Assembly (NCBI GenBank): GCA_009667805.1
Contig: CM019069.1
Span: 48,070,153-48,134,152, forward strand
DNA length: 64,000 bases
Reading direction: 5' to 3'
DNA from: Leptobrachium leishanense
Taxonomy: Eukaryota; Chordata; Amphibia; Anura; Megophryidae
The notes beneath the pieces were generated by a model, which was not told the origin of the DNA, did not search any database, and worked only from the letters and a program-made list of their open reading frames with translations. Position 1 is the first letter of the stretch; each line of letters opens with the position of its first letter. Both the position numbers and the translations under genes were made by a program. Of the stretch, positions 10,821-20,999 are shown piece after piece.

Positions 10821-11853
10821 GGGCCCTATTCCTTCCCTAACGCTAAAATGCGACCGCTAACGGAAAAAAATCAGCACCTGCAGGTTTCCCTGTAGTGTCC
10901 CGATTTTAGCATGAGATTCCGGCGCAGGCGCTACTTCAGCACCTCGCTCTGGAACCAAGCACTACCCTCAGTGACACTTGTTGCAGCGCTTCCACACCGT
11001 TGCGAGTGTCACCTCATAGGACTCCATGCGGGCTTGCGCTGCCGAGCAACAAGCCCTGCGCGATCTCGCTCTCACAAGATTGCGCAGCGCCGCAGAGTGA
11101 TAGCGGAGGGAGACTGGCGACTTTGTCCCCAGTCTCACTCTGCTCGCGGCCAGAAGAAGCAGTGGATCGGGCCACCTTTCTCGCCAACGGATGAGATGTG
11201 AGTATCTGCTTTTTTGGGGAGTTTTAGGGGGTGCTAAATGATTCTGCAAAAGCGCAATCAGTTAACACCAGCTTTTAGGTGTGGCTAAATTTTTGGTTAA
11301 CCCATTGATGCTTTAATTAGCGCTAGGACTTTGTAATACCTTACTTAATCGAACACTAATTACTGATTGTGCTCCCCATGTTAAGTTTAGGGAAGCCTAC
11401 CACCTGACTCCGTAACAAGACATCCAACCGACCCAAAAATGGTCCTCACCTCTCCCTGCATTAACTCATCACTGCAGCCCCCCCCCTCCTGTTTCCAATC
11501 TCCTCACCCATCAAGATTGTAAGTTCCCACAGGAATAGGGCCCTCATGTCCTCCTGTTTCTGTTGGCAGCCATACTGACCTGCCTCCTTTATGCATCTTA
11601 GAATTGTCCTGTCTTTACTCGTTACACCTTTGTACAGCGCTGCGGAATGTGTTGGTGCTTAATAAATATTAAATAATAATAATAGGATGTGCAAAGTACA
11701 GTAAACTAGCGCAATCTCTGACGCACTAACGGAATGTTGAGAGGTTTAGCGATAGGACGGTAATATGGGTGGCATGCGTTAAAGTCACTTATCCTGGAAT
11801 TAACGCTTACTCACCCGAACGCTACAATTAGCGTTAACTGGGGAATAGAGCGC
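10821..11853. mobile_element. GGGCYCTATT-family element with LINE tail insertion
   Basis: The left end is GGGCCCTATTCC and the right end GGGGAATAGAGCGC, imperfect inverted repeats. The interior shows GCTAAAATG, AGTCTCACTCTGCTC and GATGAGATGTGAGTATC, shared with copies at 21000, 24397 (inverted), 40843 and 46535. A 5'-truncated LINE tail sits at about 11395-11693. I cannot define a target duplication, so the superfamily is open. Non-coding. Confidence 0.6.
11395..11693 (+). mobile_element. 5'-truncated L2/CR1-like LINE 3' end
   Basis: It contains AGATTGTAAGTTCCC, then TTGTACAGCGCTGCGGAATG and TGCTTAATAAATATT, ending in an (AAT)n tail (11678-11692). This 3'-end pattern recurs at 14810-14940 (inverted), 39606-39930 (inverted), 55081-55128 (inverted) and 59343-59476. 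Confidence 0.7.
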
Positions 11854-12016
11854 AGTGTTGGCGAAATTTTAAGATGATGAGGTGCTGGAATTTGATTCTA
11901 TGGCTATTTAGATAAGCCCAAACGTCTTCCCTATAGGGCAACAGAGAATGAGTTACAATGCACAAGTTTTATTTACCAGAATATAAAGGTTATATCAGCA
12001 TGTTGCAAAATACTTC

Positions 12017-12718
12017 GGGCTCTATTAAATACTTTGCGCAAACGTTAACGCGTGCGCAAAAACACATTAACGAGAGGGGAAAAACCCTTTGCGCAGAACG
12101 TCATATTACAATATCCGCGCAAAAAATGCGCGTTAACGTCTACCGCTGGTGAACCTGCGCGAGCGTAATGTACTTTGCGAGTCCTATACTTAACATTGTG
12201 ACCACAAATGCGTTTATGTGCTGGTATGCGGATGGTATTAAGATCTCTGAGCAAATTTTAATGGGCAGCGTTTGCGCCCATAATTTTAAAGTCTTTTAAA
12301 AGCTGATGTTAATGTCAAATCTGAACGTTCTGGCCGAACCCAAATGCACCAGCCCAAAAAAAAAATACAGCACAGTATAGTTACACATTCTACACATACC
12401 CAAACAATAAAATTGAGAGGTTGTGCTTGTTTTTATTATTGCTGCAGCATATATACTCAGATTGATTTTGACAGGCGCAAAAACTGAACGGGAGACAATT
12501 GTGGTTCTTAATTCAGATTGCCCACCGATTTCTGCGCGCAGCGCTAATGCGCGCGCATTTTCGCGTGTCTTTTTTTTACGCGTGTTATTTTTTGACAGAT
12601 GAAAAAATGCGCTCGGATTGTAATACCAGCGTTAATTTACGCACGTTAACGTTTAACGCTGCGCGCAAAAAAAATAGCGCTACGCGTGCGATTTTGCGCA
12701 AAGCAGTTAATAGAGCCC
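12017..12718. mobile_element. GGGCTCTATTA MITE-like element, 702 bp
   Basis: The ends are GGGCTCTATTAAATACTTTG and the complementary CAAAGCAGTTAATAGAGCCC. The arms are dense in GCGC/TTAACG motifs (GCGCAAA, CGTTAACG) that give many local palindromes. The TIR core GGGCYCTATT links it to the element at 10821, but the interior differs. No flanking duplication is clear. Confidence 0.65.
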
Positions 12719-13359
12719 CTCATGTGTCAGAATATACAGATTTAAACATGGACGAGGTATTGAATGCATTAGAATCTATTTCAATTATCTAGCTGACGAG
12801 TATTTCCGTCATTTCTCCATCCTCCAGCACACATCTTATCGCTAGTCGTCTCATTCCTGCTGAGTTGAGCCTAAACTTTTTCTCTTCTGGTGTCCATGAA
12901 TTAAAGATACATTCCGTGCGCTGTGACCTCTCAACGTAAATTCGATGTGTTCTAAATCTGTGCCAAATGACCCGGTAAACCTCTCTGCGTCTTCATACAC
13001 GTAAAGGAAAACAAAACCTTTTTTAATATACAATGTGAAACACGAAAACAAATAATGAAATGATGGTCTGCAAGTTGTAAACGGTTTCAGTGGCTTTAAA
13101 AAGAACGCTCAGAGCAACGAACGTATAATCGTTTCTTTGTTTAGTAACACAAACTTCAAAGGATTACAGAGAAGCATCTTTTAATTAATTAGTGAAGAAG
13201 TAGGCGTAATAAAATGAGATATTGCTTTAGCGTGCTTCCCCAAAAATAACAACCCACAATATAAATGTATCAATAATCCAAATCAAAAAAGAGATCACTG
13301 TATCCTCCAGTACTCGTATTGGCATCTAGAGTAATCCAGCTTAATCCACTCCATACACG
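12719..13359. other. unassigned sequence
   Basis: AT-rich DNA with nothing recognised. Confidence 0.5.
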
Positions 13360-13449
13360 CACAATGCCTGGCCAAAAAAAATGTTACCTCCTGCATTTAA
13401 CTAAGTAAGTAGGTGTGAGCCTTCCATTGGATAATTATTGCAATGATTA

Positions 13450-13780
13450 ATGTTTCAGCTGCAAACAATGAGGTCATATGACTCCCTGAATATACTGAAT
13501 GAGCATGTTCTCCCATCAATGGGTTTTTCTTCCCTGATGGCACAGCAGGCATATGCCAGGATTCATCGGGCTCAAATTGTGCAAGAGTGGTTCAGGGAGC
13601 ACAAAACATCATTTTCACACATGGATTGGCCACCGCACAGTCCAGACCTTAACCCCATCCAGAATCTTTGGGATAATGTGCTGGAGAAGACTTTACACAG
13701 AGCTGCGACTCTCCCATCAAGCTTATCAAAATGATGCCAGGGCGAATGCGTGCCGTAATCACAGCAAAAGGCGCTCCAAC
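13450..13780 (+). pseudogene. Tc1/mariner transposase relic, C-terminal part
   Basis: The frame at 13450-13734 contains [20 protein letters not shown], then [20 protein letters not shown] and RAATLPSS, the typical C-terminal DDE block of Tc1 transposases. The glutamate expected after NPI is Gln here (NPIQNLW), so the third catalytic residue is lost. The N-terminal DNA-binding domain and first catalytic Asp are missing, and the end is frameshifted into the next frame. Non-functional. Confidence 0.85.
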
Positions 13781-13790
13781 CAAATATTAA

Positions 13791-14215
13791 GGCTAGGGTC
13801 AGACAAACGCATTTTTCGTGTTGTCCGTGAAAAAGTGCGTTCGAACGAATGGATGCATTTTTTCACGGATACGCGATAGCGGTCATACGATGCGCATTTT
13901 CGTCCGTGATTTTGTACGGATCATCAATAAAACACTTTTTGTGTCTGGACGTTATGTTGGCCGGACATTAGCAGTGTCTGACGTCTCCTAATCACCCACA
14001 CACGCCTCTAGCGGACGCAGCGCACTCTGTACGTCAGTACTAGCGGTTTCACGGTCTCGAAAAAATGCGTTAGTTTGCCGCTTGCGTTGCGCGGCTGAAC
14101 TTTCGTGCGGCCGTACTTCGTATATTGCCCGTCATTGGCCGTCATTTGCTGCTACTACGGCCGTGATAAAGTGCGGCTGCACGCGCATTCGCACTGCATT
14201 CATCTCACCCCAGCC
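13791..14215. mobile_element. PIF/Harbinger-type MITE, about 425 bp
   Basis: TTAA lies on both sides (13787-13790, 14216-14219), from which a TTA or TAA duplication can be read. The ends are GGCTAGGGTCAGACAAACGC and a complementary right arm ending CCCCAGCC. The interior shares GTCTGGACGTTATG and GTCTGACGTCTCCTAATCAC with copies at 24985, 42582 and 58872. It inserted into the Tc1 relic. Confidence 0.85.
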
Positions 14216-14251
14216 TTAAGCATGTGACTTTTTGGGGGTGCCAGACAGTGT

Positions 14252-14972
14252 ACACACAGTGTATATATAGATTTTCACAAGAGGGTGTGTATTTGTGATG
14301 TCTTTGAAAGTATCTAGTAATTCGTTTTATTAAGATTGCAGTTTCAGTCCTTGTCTGTATTTTGGCGGAGCTTGAAAAGATCTTTCTAGGAATGAAATGT
14401 GGATCGTGATGAAATTTAATAATTAGATTCTTTGATAGACTCTTTGAGTTCGCTCCTCCGGGGGTCCCAGCAGTTTCCATAAGGTTCTGTATGAAAGCAG
14501 GGCAAGCAAGAGGAAACATGGACGAGAAAGAGCTCTGCCGCTACGGTCCTGGTTCATCCTTCATCACTAGTTGCAGGAAATACAAGAGTGTCATCAGTAG
14601 GGACTGATAGATATCCATATAAAAAAGTATAGTAAAGAACCAAGTCCCGGCGCAGCTAGAGCTTCGAAAGGCCAGACGCCGATCAATTATAGATCAAAAG
14701 AGGACCAGGCGCTCAAATTCTGCTATACCTGGAACCACTTTTTGTCTATGATCAGTGGGGAGAGGGCTGCTCAAATATTGTCGAACCACCAGTTACAGTT
14801 ACAAGCATTTATAAAGTGCCAACATGTTCCGTAGCGCTGCACAATGGGAGAGACAGAATAACAAATTAACAAACACATTAAACATACAGAACAGTAGGAG
14901 AGGACCCTGCTCAAGAGCTTACAATCTAAGCTAAAGGCTGGGCAGTACTTTATCTGCCTATAGCAAATATAT
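14252..14972. other. mostly unassigned; contains a LINE 3' tail
   Basis: Positions about 14805-14940 are an inverted LINE 3' end (GTGCCAACATGTTCCGTAGCG, split; CCCTGCTCAAGAGCTTACAATC), matching 59343-59476 on the opposite strand. The rest is not recognised. Confidence 0.55.
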
Positions 14973-14975
14973 TAT

Positions 14976-15127
14976 CAGGGTTATTCAGAGAGAGGTGAAA
15001 AGCAGGAGAATGGCTGGAGAATGGAAAATTCTCCCATTTATCTCACTTTCCAAATCAGTTATTTTGACCTAGAATTTTCCATTCTCCAGCCATTCTCCTG
15101 CTTTTCACCCCTCTCTGAATAACCCTG
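14976..15127. mobile_element. short CAGGGTTATTC-type MITE, 152 bp
   Basis: The ends CAGGGTTATTCAGAGAGAGG and CCTCTCTGAATAACCCTG are near-perfect inverted repeats, and TAT lies on both sides (14973-14975, 15128-15130). The interior AGGAGAATGGCTGGAGAATGG arms are also self-complementary, giving one long hairpin. Confidence 0.85.
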
Positions 15128-15130
15128 TAT

Positions 15131-15328
15131 TTATTTATTTATTAAGTATTTTACCAGGAAGGATACATTGAGATTTCTCTCGTTTTCAAGTACGTCCTGG
15201 GTTCAAGAACATTGAAATGTTACAGTTGTTACAGAAATGCAAAGTAATACAATGCAAGATATTAAAAAAACAACACAAATATACAGATTAACACAGAAAG
15301 TAAATACAGTATGTAGGAAATAGTCATT
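15131..15328 (-). mobile_element. Rex1-like LINE 3' UTR fragment
   Basis: It starts with a (TTTA)n tract, the complement of an (AAAT)n tail, followed by TTTTACCAGGAAGGATACAT and TTTCTCTCGTTTTCAAGTA. The same 3' UTR precedes the Rex1-like coding relic at 61482-63330, which identifies the fragment. It is 5'-truncated and on the minus strand. Confidence 0.75.
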
Positions 15329-15334
15329 ATGTTA

Positions 15335-16242
15335 TGTAGCGCTCACTCCCGGAGGAGCCGCTGAATTTAACCGCGGGTCAGTCTCCCCACACTAGGGAAT
15401 AAATATACACCAGCACTGTTGTGGATTTTATAAGTTATATAGTTTACTGATCTCAAATAAACTGGCATATATAGAGCAGCACGGTATACATATATATTTA
15501 CAGGAGTTCGTAATGCGAGAAACGTGCAGCGGAAAAGAAAAAGGAATTTTAACCCCTTTGTTGCTGGAATGTGAGTCCCGTACAGATTGTGTCCCAAGAA
15601 GGTGTGCGTGTATGCGTGTGTTGGTACCCGGGTACTAGATTCAACTGGCCAGTGGATGATTTCAATGTGTCTTCGACTAGTCACGTTGGGGCCCTGTAGG
15701 TTTAGACAAACTGCAGCGTGTTTTATTATTTTACTGTGGCCGGGAAGGCCTCTCACCCATCCGCCAGATAATCTGCGCTCTGCTCGACCCAGGACATCTC
15801 TCCACTTGATTTGGCTGGGACTCTGTGCCACCGGATCTGCTTGTCTGTCTCTGCCACAAGATGCTCAGCTCACCGCCTGCACTCCCATTAGATCATCGCG
15901 GTCTCCTAACTCGGGGTCCATCTGCAGCTCTGTTTCTGTGTAAACTTCTCAGCCGTGGATTACTAGGTCTCTGGCAAGTAATTGAAATCGATCTCCAGCT
16001 CCGCAAGGCAGCACCTGTGCTCCGGCCTGGTCACAATCGCTCCTTGTCTCACGTGCGTCTTGCTCTGTTCACCCCTTGGCGCGCACTGTCTCTCCTCCGC
16101 ACGAGGTTGCGGATGTGTCTCGGTTCTCCCCACCCACTTCCTGTCTCTGCCCCAAAGCATGCTGGAAAATGTAGTCCAAAGTGTCCAGTATTGGTTTACA
16201 TTGCGCTCGTCTAACCCTGGTGGCCAGAAACAAGTAATTACA
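15335..16242. mobile_element. putative solo LTR (copy 1)
   Basis: The unit begins TGTAGCGCTCACTCCCGGAG and ends near AAGTAATTACA, with TGT...ACA termini as in Gypsy-type LTRs. It aligns by eye along its length with 46808-49527 once that copy's insertions are removed (GTTGTGGATTTT, GGTACCCGGGTACT, TTCAACTGGCCAGTG, CTCCGGCCTGGT). No internal retroelement genes or convincing target duplication are visible, so the LTR call is an inference. Another dispersed repeat type is possible. Confidence 0.5.
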
Positions 16243-17380
16243 GCAGCAGGATTTAAACCAGCGCTACAGTTACATGTTTACAGATTGCATTTCAGGGTGT
16301 ATATTATGGACTATCCATGTTAGTGACCTAAACGACTCTCCATCCCCATCCAATCAGTGAGCTCCAGCTCACACTTGCATTAAAGCACATAATTCCTGGA
16401 AGGTATATAAAATGCCTTATCTGTAGTGCCACTTAAGGGAACTTTCCTGCATTATATATAATCACACAGCGATGATGTCACTGACTCTCCCACGATACCC
16501 ATGTTAATTGTGTAGAATTTGTCTTTCATTTTTTTACGACAAGGTCTTTCGTTTTTTAAGAGCAGGTCCGTGGACACTAATATTCTCGTGCAATGTCCAG
16601 TAAACGTGGGAAAAGCATCAATCGGTTATTTTATGGTATCTTCCGCAACGGAGAAACACAATATTGGAAACTCGAGCAGTTTTATTGCTTGGTGCGTCAT
16701 CCTTTGAAGGGTCATATGATAGGCTTTGCGCCAGCTGAGCTAATGAATGAGCTGATTTATTAAGGTGAAAAGAGCTGAAATGCAAAGCTAGTAAGTATAG
16801 TCTAATCTCTGAGAGTGTCTATGATTTATTTACTTTAAATAAGACCAGTGTAGGGCGAAACGGGGAATGCCCACAATATAAAACTTCACTTTTATTATAT
16901 ATATTTTGAAAAAAAACCTATAAATAACCTTCTAAAAAAAAAACTGGGTGTCTTTTTTTTTATTCCGTTACTCCTTGTTTTGCAGGGTGAATAGTAAGGT
17001 TTACTTTTTCTAATTTGTCAGTCCGTATACCGGGAGGCCTATTCCACTTGAGCCGCTAGCGTTAATGAGTGAGCCTTTAACTCCTTCACTCCCAAAGCTG
17101 AGTTATCTCGATTTCTGCACTGTAATGCATTGAAAAGCAGTCATTCGCACATCAAAATGCACTTTTCACACATTTCAAAGCAAGATTAGTGGAGAAATAA
17201 AAATCCTTTGTTTTATCGCTCTCCAAACACCCTGTGGAGAGGTAAAAAACAAGCTGCAAATAGAAACCTCAAACCTCACTGTAAAAAAATCTCAAACACT
17301 TTACTGATGGATTACAGCAGCCAGGGAGAGGGCAGAATACAGGGAGAGCTCTGGGGTCACTCACTGCTGTACAGGGATAA
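16243..17380. other. unassigned sequence
   Basis: No recognised element or gene. Confidence 0.5.
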
Positions 17381-17389
17381 GATTCAGGG

Positions 17390-17477
17390 GGTTATAATGA
17401 CCCATGACATACTTGAAAACGAGAGAAATCTCAATGTATCCTTCCTGGTAAAATCCTTTATAAATAAATAAATAAAT
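17390..17477 (+). mobile_element. Rex1-like LINE 3' end with (AAAT)n tail
   Basis: ACATACTTGAAAACGAGAGA, then ATCCTTCCTGGTAAAATCC and an (AAAT)4-like tail at 17460-17477. This is the plus-strand version of the tail seen at 15131, 28262, 43934 and 61482. It is severely 5'-truncated. Confidence 0.75.
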
Positions 17478-17644
17478 GACTGAAAATCCCTGTACAGTAC
17501 AGATAGTCGGTTTCTGTATTTTTCATTATTTTTATTATCCATCTTTAACAGATCTACTGGATAGACACAAAAGCCATTTCTGTCTGTATGCGAATAATAC
17601 AGACCACGTGTGACATTGTGAAAGATAAGGGACACCATCTAGAG

Positions 17645-17779
17645 CAGGGATCTCAAACTCCGGCCCCCATATGTTTCGGAACTACACCTACCATGATTCT
17701 CTGGCCATTTATTGCATTGTAAAGAATTCTGGGAATTGTAGGCAATAAACATCTAAGGGGGCGGAGTTTGAGATTCCTG
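17645..17779. mobile_element. hAT MITE, 135 bp
   Basis: It has a perfect 8-bp target duplication ATCTAGAG (17637-17644, 17780-17787). The ends CAGGGATCTCAAACTCCGGC and GGAGTTTGAGATTCCTG are inverted repeats. Internal AAGAATTCTGGGAATTGTAGG is shared with the MITE at 23201. Non-coding. Confidence 0.92.
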
Positions 17780-17787
17780 ATCTAGAG

Positions 17788-18160
17788 TTTAGAACCTTTA
17801 ACTCCAGCAATATTTCCAAAACGGATAAACTAATACATGAGAAATAAAAAATTAGTCCATTTACATTATTTAAATTTTTTAACTAACTCAGAACAACAAT
17901 CTCTGCAAATTTTCTATTTCTCCATATATTTAATTCGTATATCCGCATCCTATGGTTCAAATAAACATTATGATAAAAACAAATCGTGTGTTAATGAAGG
18001 GGTTAAGGATAATGGTCCCACTTGTTAATGTTTAGGGCTTCCCTGCTCTTCCAGTTGAACTGCAAAATATATCTCATTGCAGCAAATATATAAAGGTGTA
18101 ATTCTTAGCTGCTGTTGGTTGTGGACAGGAAAAGTTTCAAGAAATAACTGGTAATTTTAA
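17788..18160. other. unassigned sequence
   Basis: AT-rich DNA, nothing recognised. Confidence 0.5.
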
Positions 18161-18163
18161 TAT

Positions 18164-20192
18164 GCGGCTTATTCAGAGAACACCGAAATGTCACCGACAT
18201 TTCGGTGTTCTCTTGTTCTGGCACTTCCCTGCACTTCGGGGAATCAAAGTTCCCCACCCTGTGGTGAATTCAGCATTCACCACAGGTTCCCCAGAGAGCA
18301 GGGTAAACCCGCCGCAATCCCACCGCATTCCCGCCGAACTACCGCCGGAAATCACTGCAAAAAACACGCCAAACACGTCGGAAAAAGTCGACGAGCCGCC
18401 GAAAAAACCGACAAGCTGACTAATGGGGTAAAAAAAAACCAATATGATTGAAAGTTTGAAAATCGAAATGCTGTTTGCAAAAAAACTACTGAACGAAAAT
18501 GCCTGGAATTTACATCTAAGATCCTATGAATGATAATAAAAAGGTATGTTACAGAAAAAAGGAGAAATGCTTTTTAACCACTTCGCTGCGGAGGACGCGC
18601 TCAGCGCGTCCTGCAGCAGGAAGGGTTGGCTGCGGAGGACGCGCTGAGCGCGTCCTCCCGAAGCAGCCTGCGATCGGACGGATTCCGGCCGATCGCTGTG
18701 CCCCACGGTGCGGGCTGACATCCAAGATGTCAGCCCGTCAATCCGGGACCACCGCAGGCACAATAGATGTCATCGCGGTGGCGCGATGACATCTATTTCA
18801 GGCGCCCCCCACCCGCGTGTGTGGAGGAGGCGCCTGAAAGGGAGGGGGGGAGGTCCTTCAGACCTCTCTCCCTGATGATCGCGGGAGTCCTGAGCTTAAT
18901 GCCAGGCACCGTTTGGAAGGGCACAGCCTGCCCTTCCAAACGGTGGCTGTCATTAACCCCTGGGGAGCCGGATCACAAATCGGCGCTGAAAAGCGCCGGT
19001 TCGTGATCCTTTCCCGGAGCTGGCCGACATCTTGGATGTCGGCCAAGCCTCCGGGAACTCCCCCTGAGGACTGGCGTCATCGTGCATAGCACGATGACGC
19101 CAGTCCTGGAGTTAACCCCTAGCTGCCACCAATGGTGGAGATAGGGGGTTCCAATGAACCTATCTCCCGATCCCTGGCAGCTAGGGGCTAAAGTTGAGCA
19201 TGGCCGTTCCAACGATACCAAACATGACTGAAAAAAGTTTTTAAAAAAAATGTAAATTAAAAATAAAAAATAAAAATATTTAAAAAAAAATCAAGTTTTT
19301 TTTTCTTTTTTTTTGGTTCGTTAATGCAGCAATATTGTTCCCATTTCAATTATAATGTGAACAATGATACTGCACTAACGATTTTTGTATGCGGTGCGTT
19401 TGTTAAAAATCGTGTAATTTTCCCCCAAAAAAAAATGTAACGAGACCCCATTTCTAATTTTTTTAACAAGCGCCCCATACAAAATATAACCGCAATTGCT
19501 CGCATGTTAAAATGTGAAAAAAAACACTTTACACGTTGTAAATTTTTGAAAATTCAAATTTTATTGCATATTTTGTTATAATATACAGACAGGACATAAC
19601 ATACATATAATAATGACATATTATGAATCTTCCGAATCTGCCGGAAAGAACGATATATCATATGTCTGAGTCATATAATAAAATAAGGCTTCAAAACGCG
19701 GTTAAACATGATGAGCGAAACCGGTAAAAATGACCTAAGCACAAAGGCGGGAAATGCCTCAGCAGCGAAAGGGTTAACAAAATGGCATTTTTTTTGCCAA
19801 AAAATGCCTAAAAGATCCTAACAGAAATCAATAAATAAAGAGACTTTTTACTGCAGAATAAAATAATAAAGTTTATTAGATATTGAATAAAAACGGGAAT
19901 ATTTTTAACATTGAAGCCTATGGGATTCTCCTGAATAAACCTGTCGAATGAAACCACTGAACAGCAGGGCAATTTGGCAACTTTTCACTGCTGTTCTGTG
20001 AATAGATTAACCATAGCTTCTCTAGGGGGGATTTCACTGCCTTTGAACAGGCACCGCACTTGCTGACAGTTCGCCAAAATTTGGCAAACTGCCTGCTCTC
20101 TGAATAGCAGAATGGCCCTTAAATGTCACCGTACGGGGAAATTCCCTGTTTGGTGACATTTCGGGCCAGATCGGCTCTCTCTGAATAACCCT
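18164..20192. mobile_element. CAGGGTTATTC-family element carrying a piggyBac-type element
   Basis: The left end is decayed (GCGGCTTATTCAGAGA) and the right end is CTCTCTGAATAACCCT. TAT lies on both flanks (18161-18163, 20193-20195). The subterminal palindrome ACACCGAAATGTC/GACATTTCGGTGT lies at 18180-18208. A hairpin-rich element (18578-19773) sits at a TTAA about 410 bp from the left end. The two halves together match the empty copies at 51899 and 61681. Confidence 0.75.
18578..19773. mobile_element. hairpin-rich piggyBac-type element, 1196 bp
   Basis: TTAA lies on both sides (18574-18577, 19774-19777). The ends are CCACTTCGCTGC and GCAGCGAAAGGG. TTAA targets with CC-C-type ends fit piggyBac-like transposases. 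The first half is a string of perfect or near-perfect hairpins (GACATCCAAGATGTC; CATCGCGGTGGCGCGATG; the CGTTTGGAAGGGC/GCCCTTCCAAACG pair; GACATCTTGGATGTC; CATCGTGCATAGCACGATG). The second half is AT-rich. No transposase is present. Confidence 0.75.
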
Positions 20193-20195
20193 TAT

Positions 20196-20999
20196 CAATG
20201 ATCGTGACCTGAGCAGTATTTTACCATGATATCCTGTGAATTCATCAAGTTTTATACTCGTCACTGATCTAAGCTGCGGTAAGGACTGTCACCTTTCCTT
20301 CTAACCCATTGTGCAGATTACTGGTTTGTTAAACCGCTAATGTTCCTGTCAGTTACTTCTTCAGCAGGTGTATGGGGCAAACCTGATTAGAGGAAATGGT
20401 TCTGACTGGAAGCATAAAGGCCACATTGTGTCTTTTTTTATTTTCTTTGTCCTCTTAAAATTATTTGCATCTGTAACATTTATTATGCAGCTGTCGTCTG
20501 CTGACACGGTGCGCTCTGGAGATGTAGCAGCTGCTAGTTAATGTGGAAATGAAAAGGGCGGCTGCTGATCTGACAGTGAAATCAATCGAGAAATAGAACG
20601 TGGTATGTCTAAAAATGTTACAGGAACAAAACATAAACATATAAACATGATACACATATAGGGCTGACTTCCAAGTCAGGCGCAAACCTACCCAACGCTT
20701 TGGAAAACTTACAAACTCCATAGGCTTTAATGGCTCTTTTAAGTTTACACCTGACTTGGAATCTAGCACATAATAAAGTAACTAAAACATGCAATCCGTC
20801 AGAATGTTGTCACTATCCCTAAAACCAGTAATGTCAATTCAAAGCTTAAATCACCATCACGTTTTGATCGAGTTCCTTGTTCTTTACGCATCTCTAATGT
20901 AAGGGACGAGAAATTGATATCTGCCGGGATCATCATTACTCTATGCAAATGCACAGCACTGTCACAAATGACTCCGTCCTTCGATCTTACCCAATATGG
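20196..20999. other. unassigned sequence with one small inverted repeat
   Basis: 20669-20761 has inverted ends TTCCAAGTCAGG and CCTGACTTGGAA around an 69-bp centre, likely a small MITE with no clear target duplication. The rest is unrecognised. Confidence 0.5.

Larger units (their letters stand above)
13360..14250 (+). mobile_element. internally deleted Tc1 element with nested Harbinger MITE
   Basis: The left end carries a degraded Tc1 TIR (CAATGCCTGGCCAAAAAAAA). The right end, GTGACTTTTTGGGGG then CCAGACAGTG, is followed by TA (14251-14252). The transposase relic lies at 13450-13780. A Harbinger MITE (13791-14215) separates the coding end from the right TIR. The same Tc1 family recurs at 39384-40247 on the other strand. 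Confidence 0.8.

Noticed and set aside
15335..16242. Target duplication for the LTR-like units
   Set aside because: Flanks TGTTA and GCAGC (copy 1) and CACAG and CCAGA (copy 2) do not match, so solo LTR status stays tentative.
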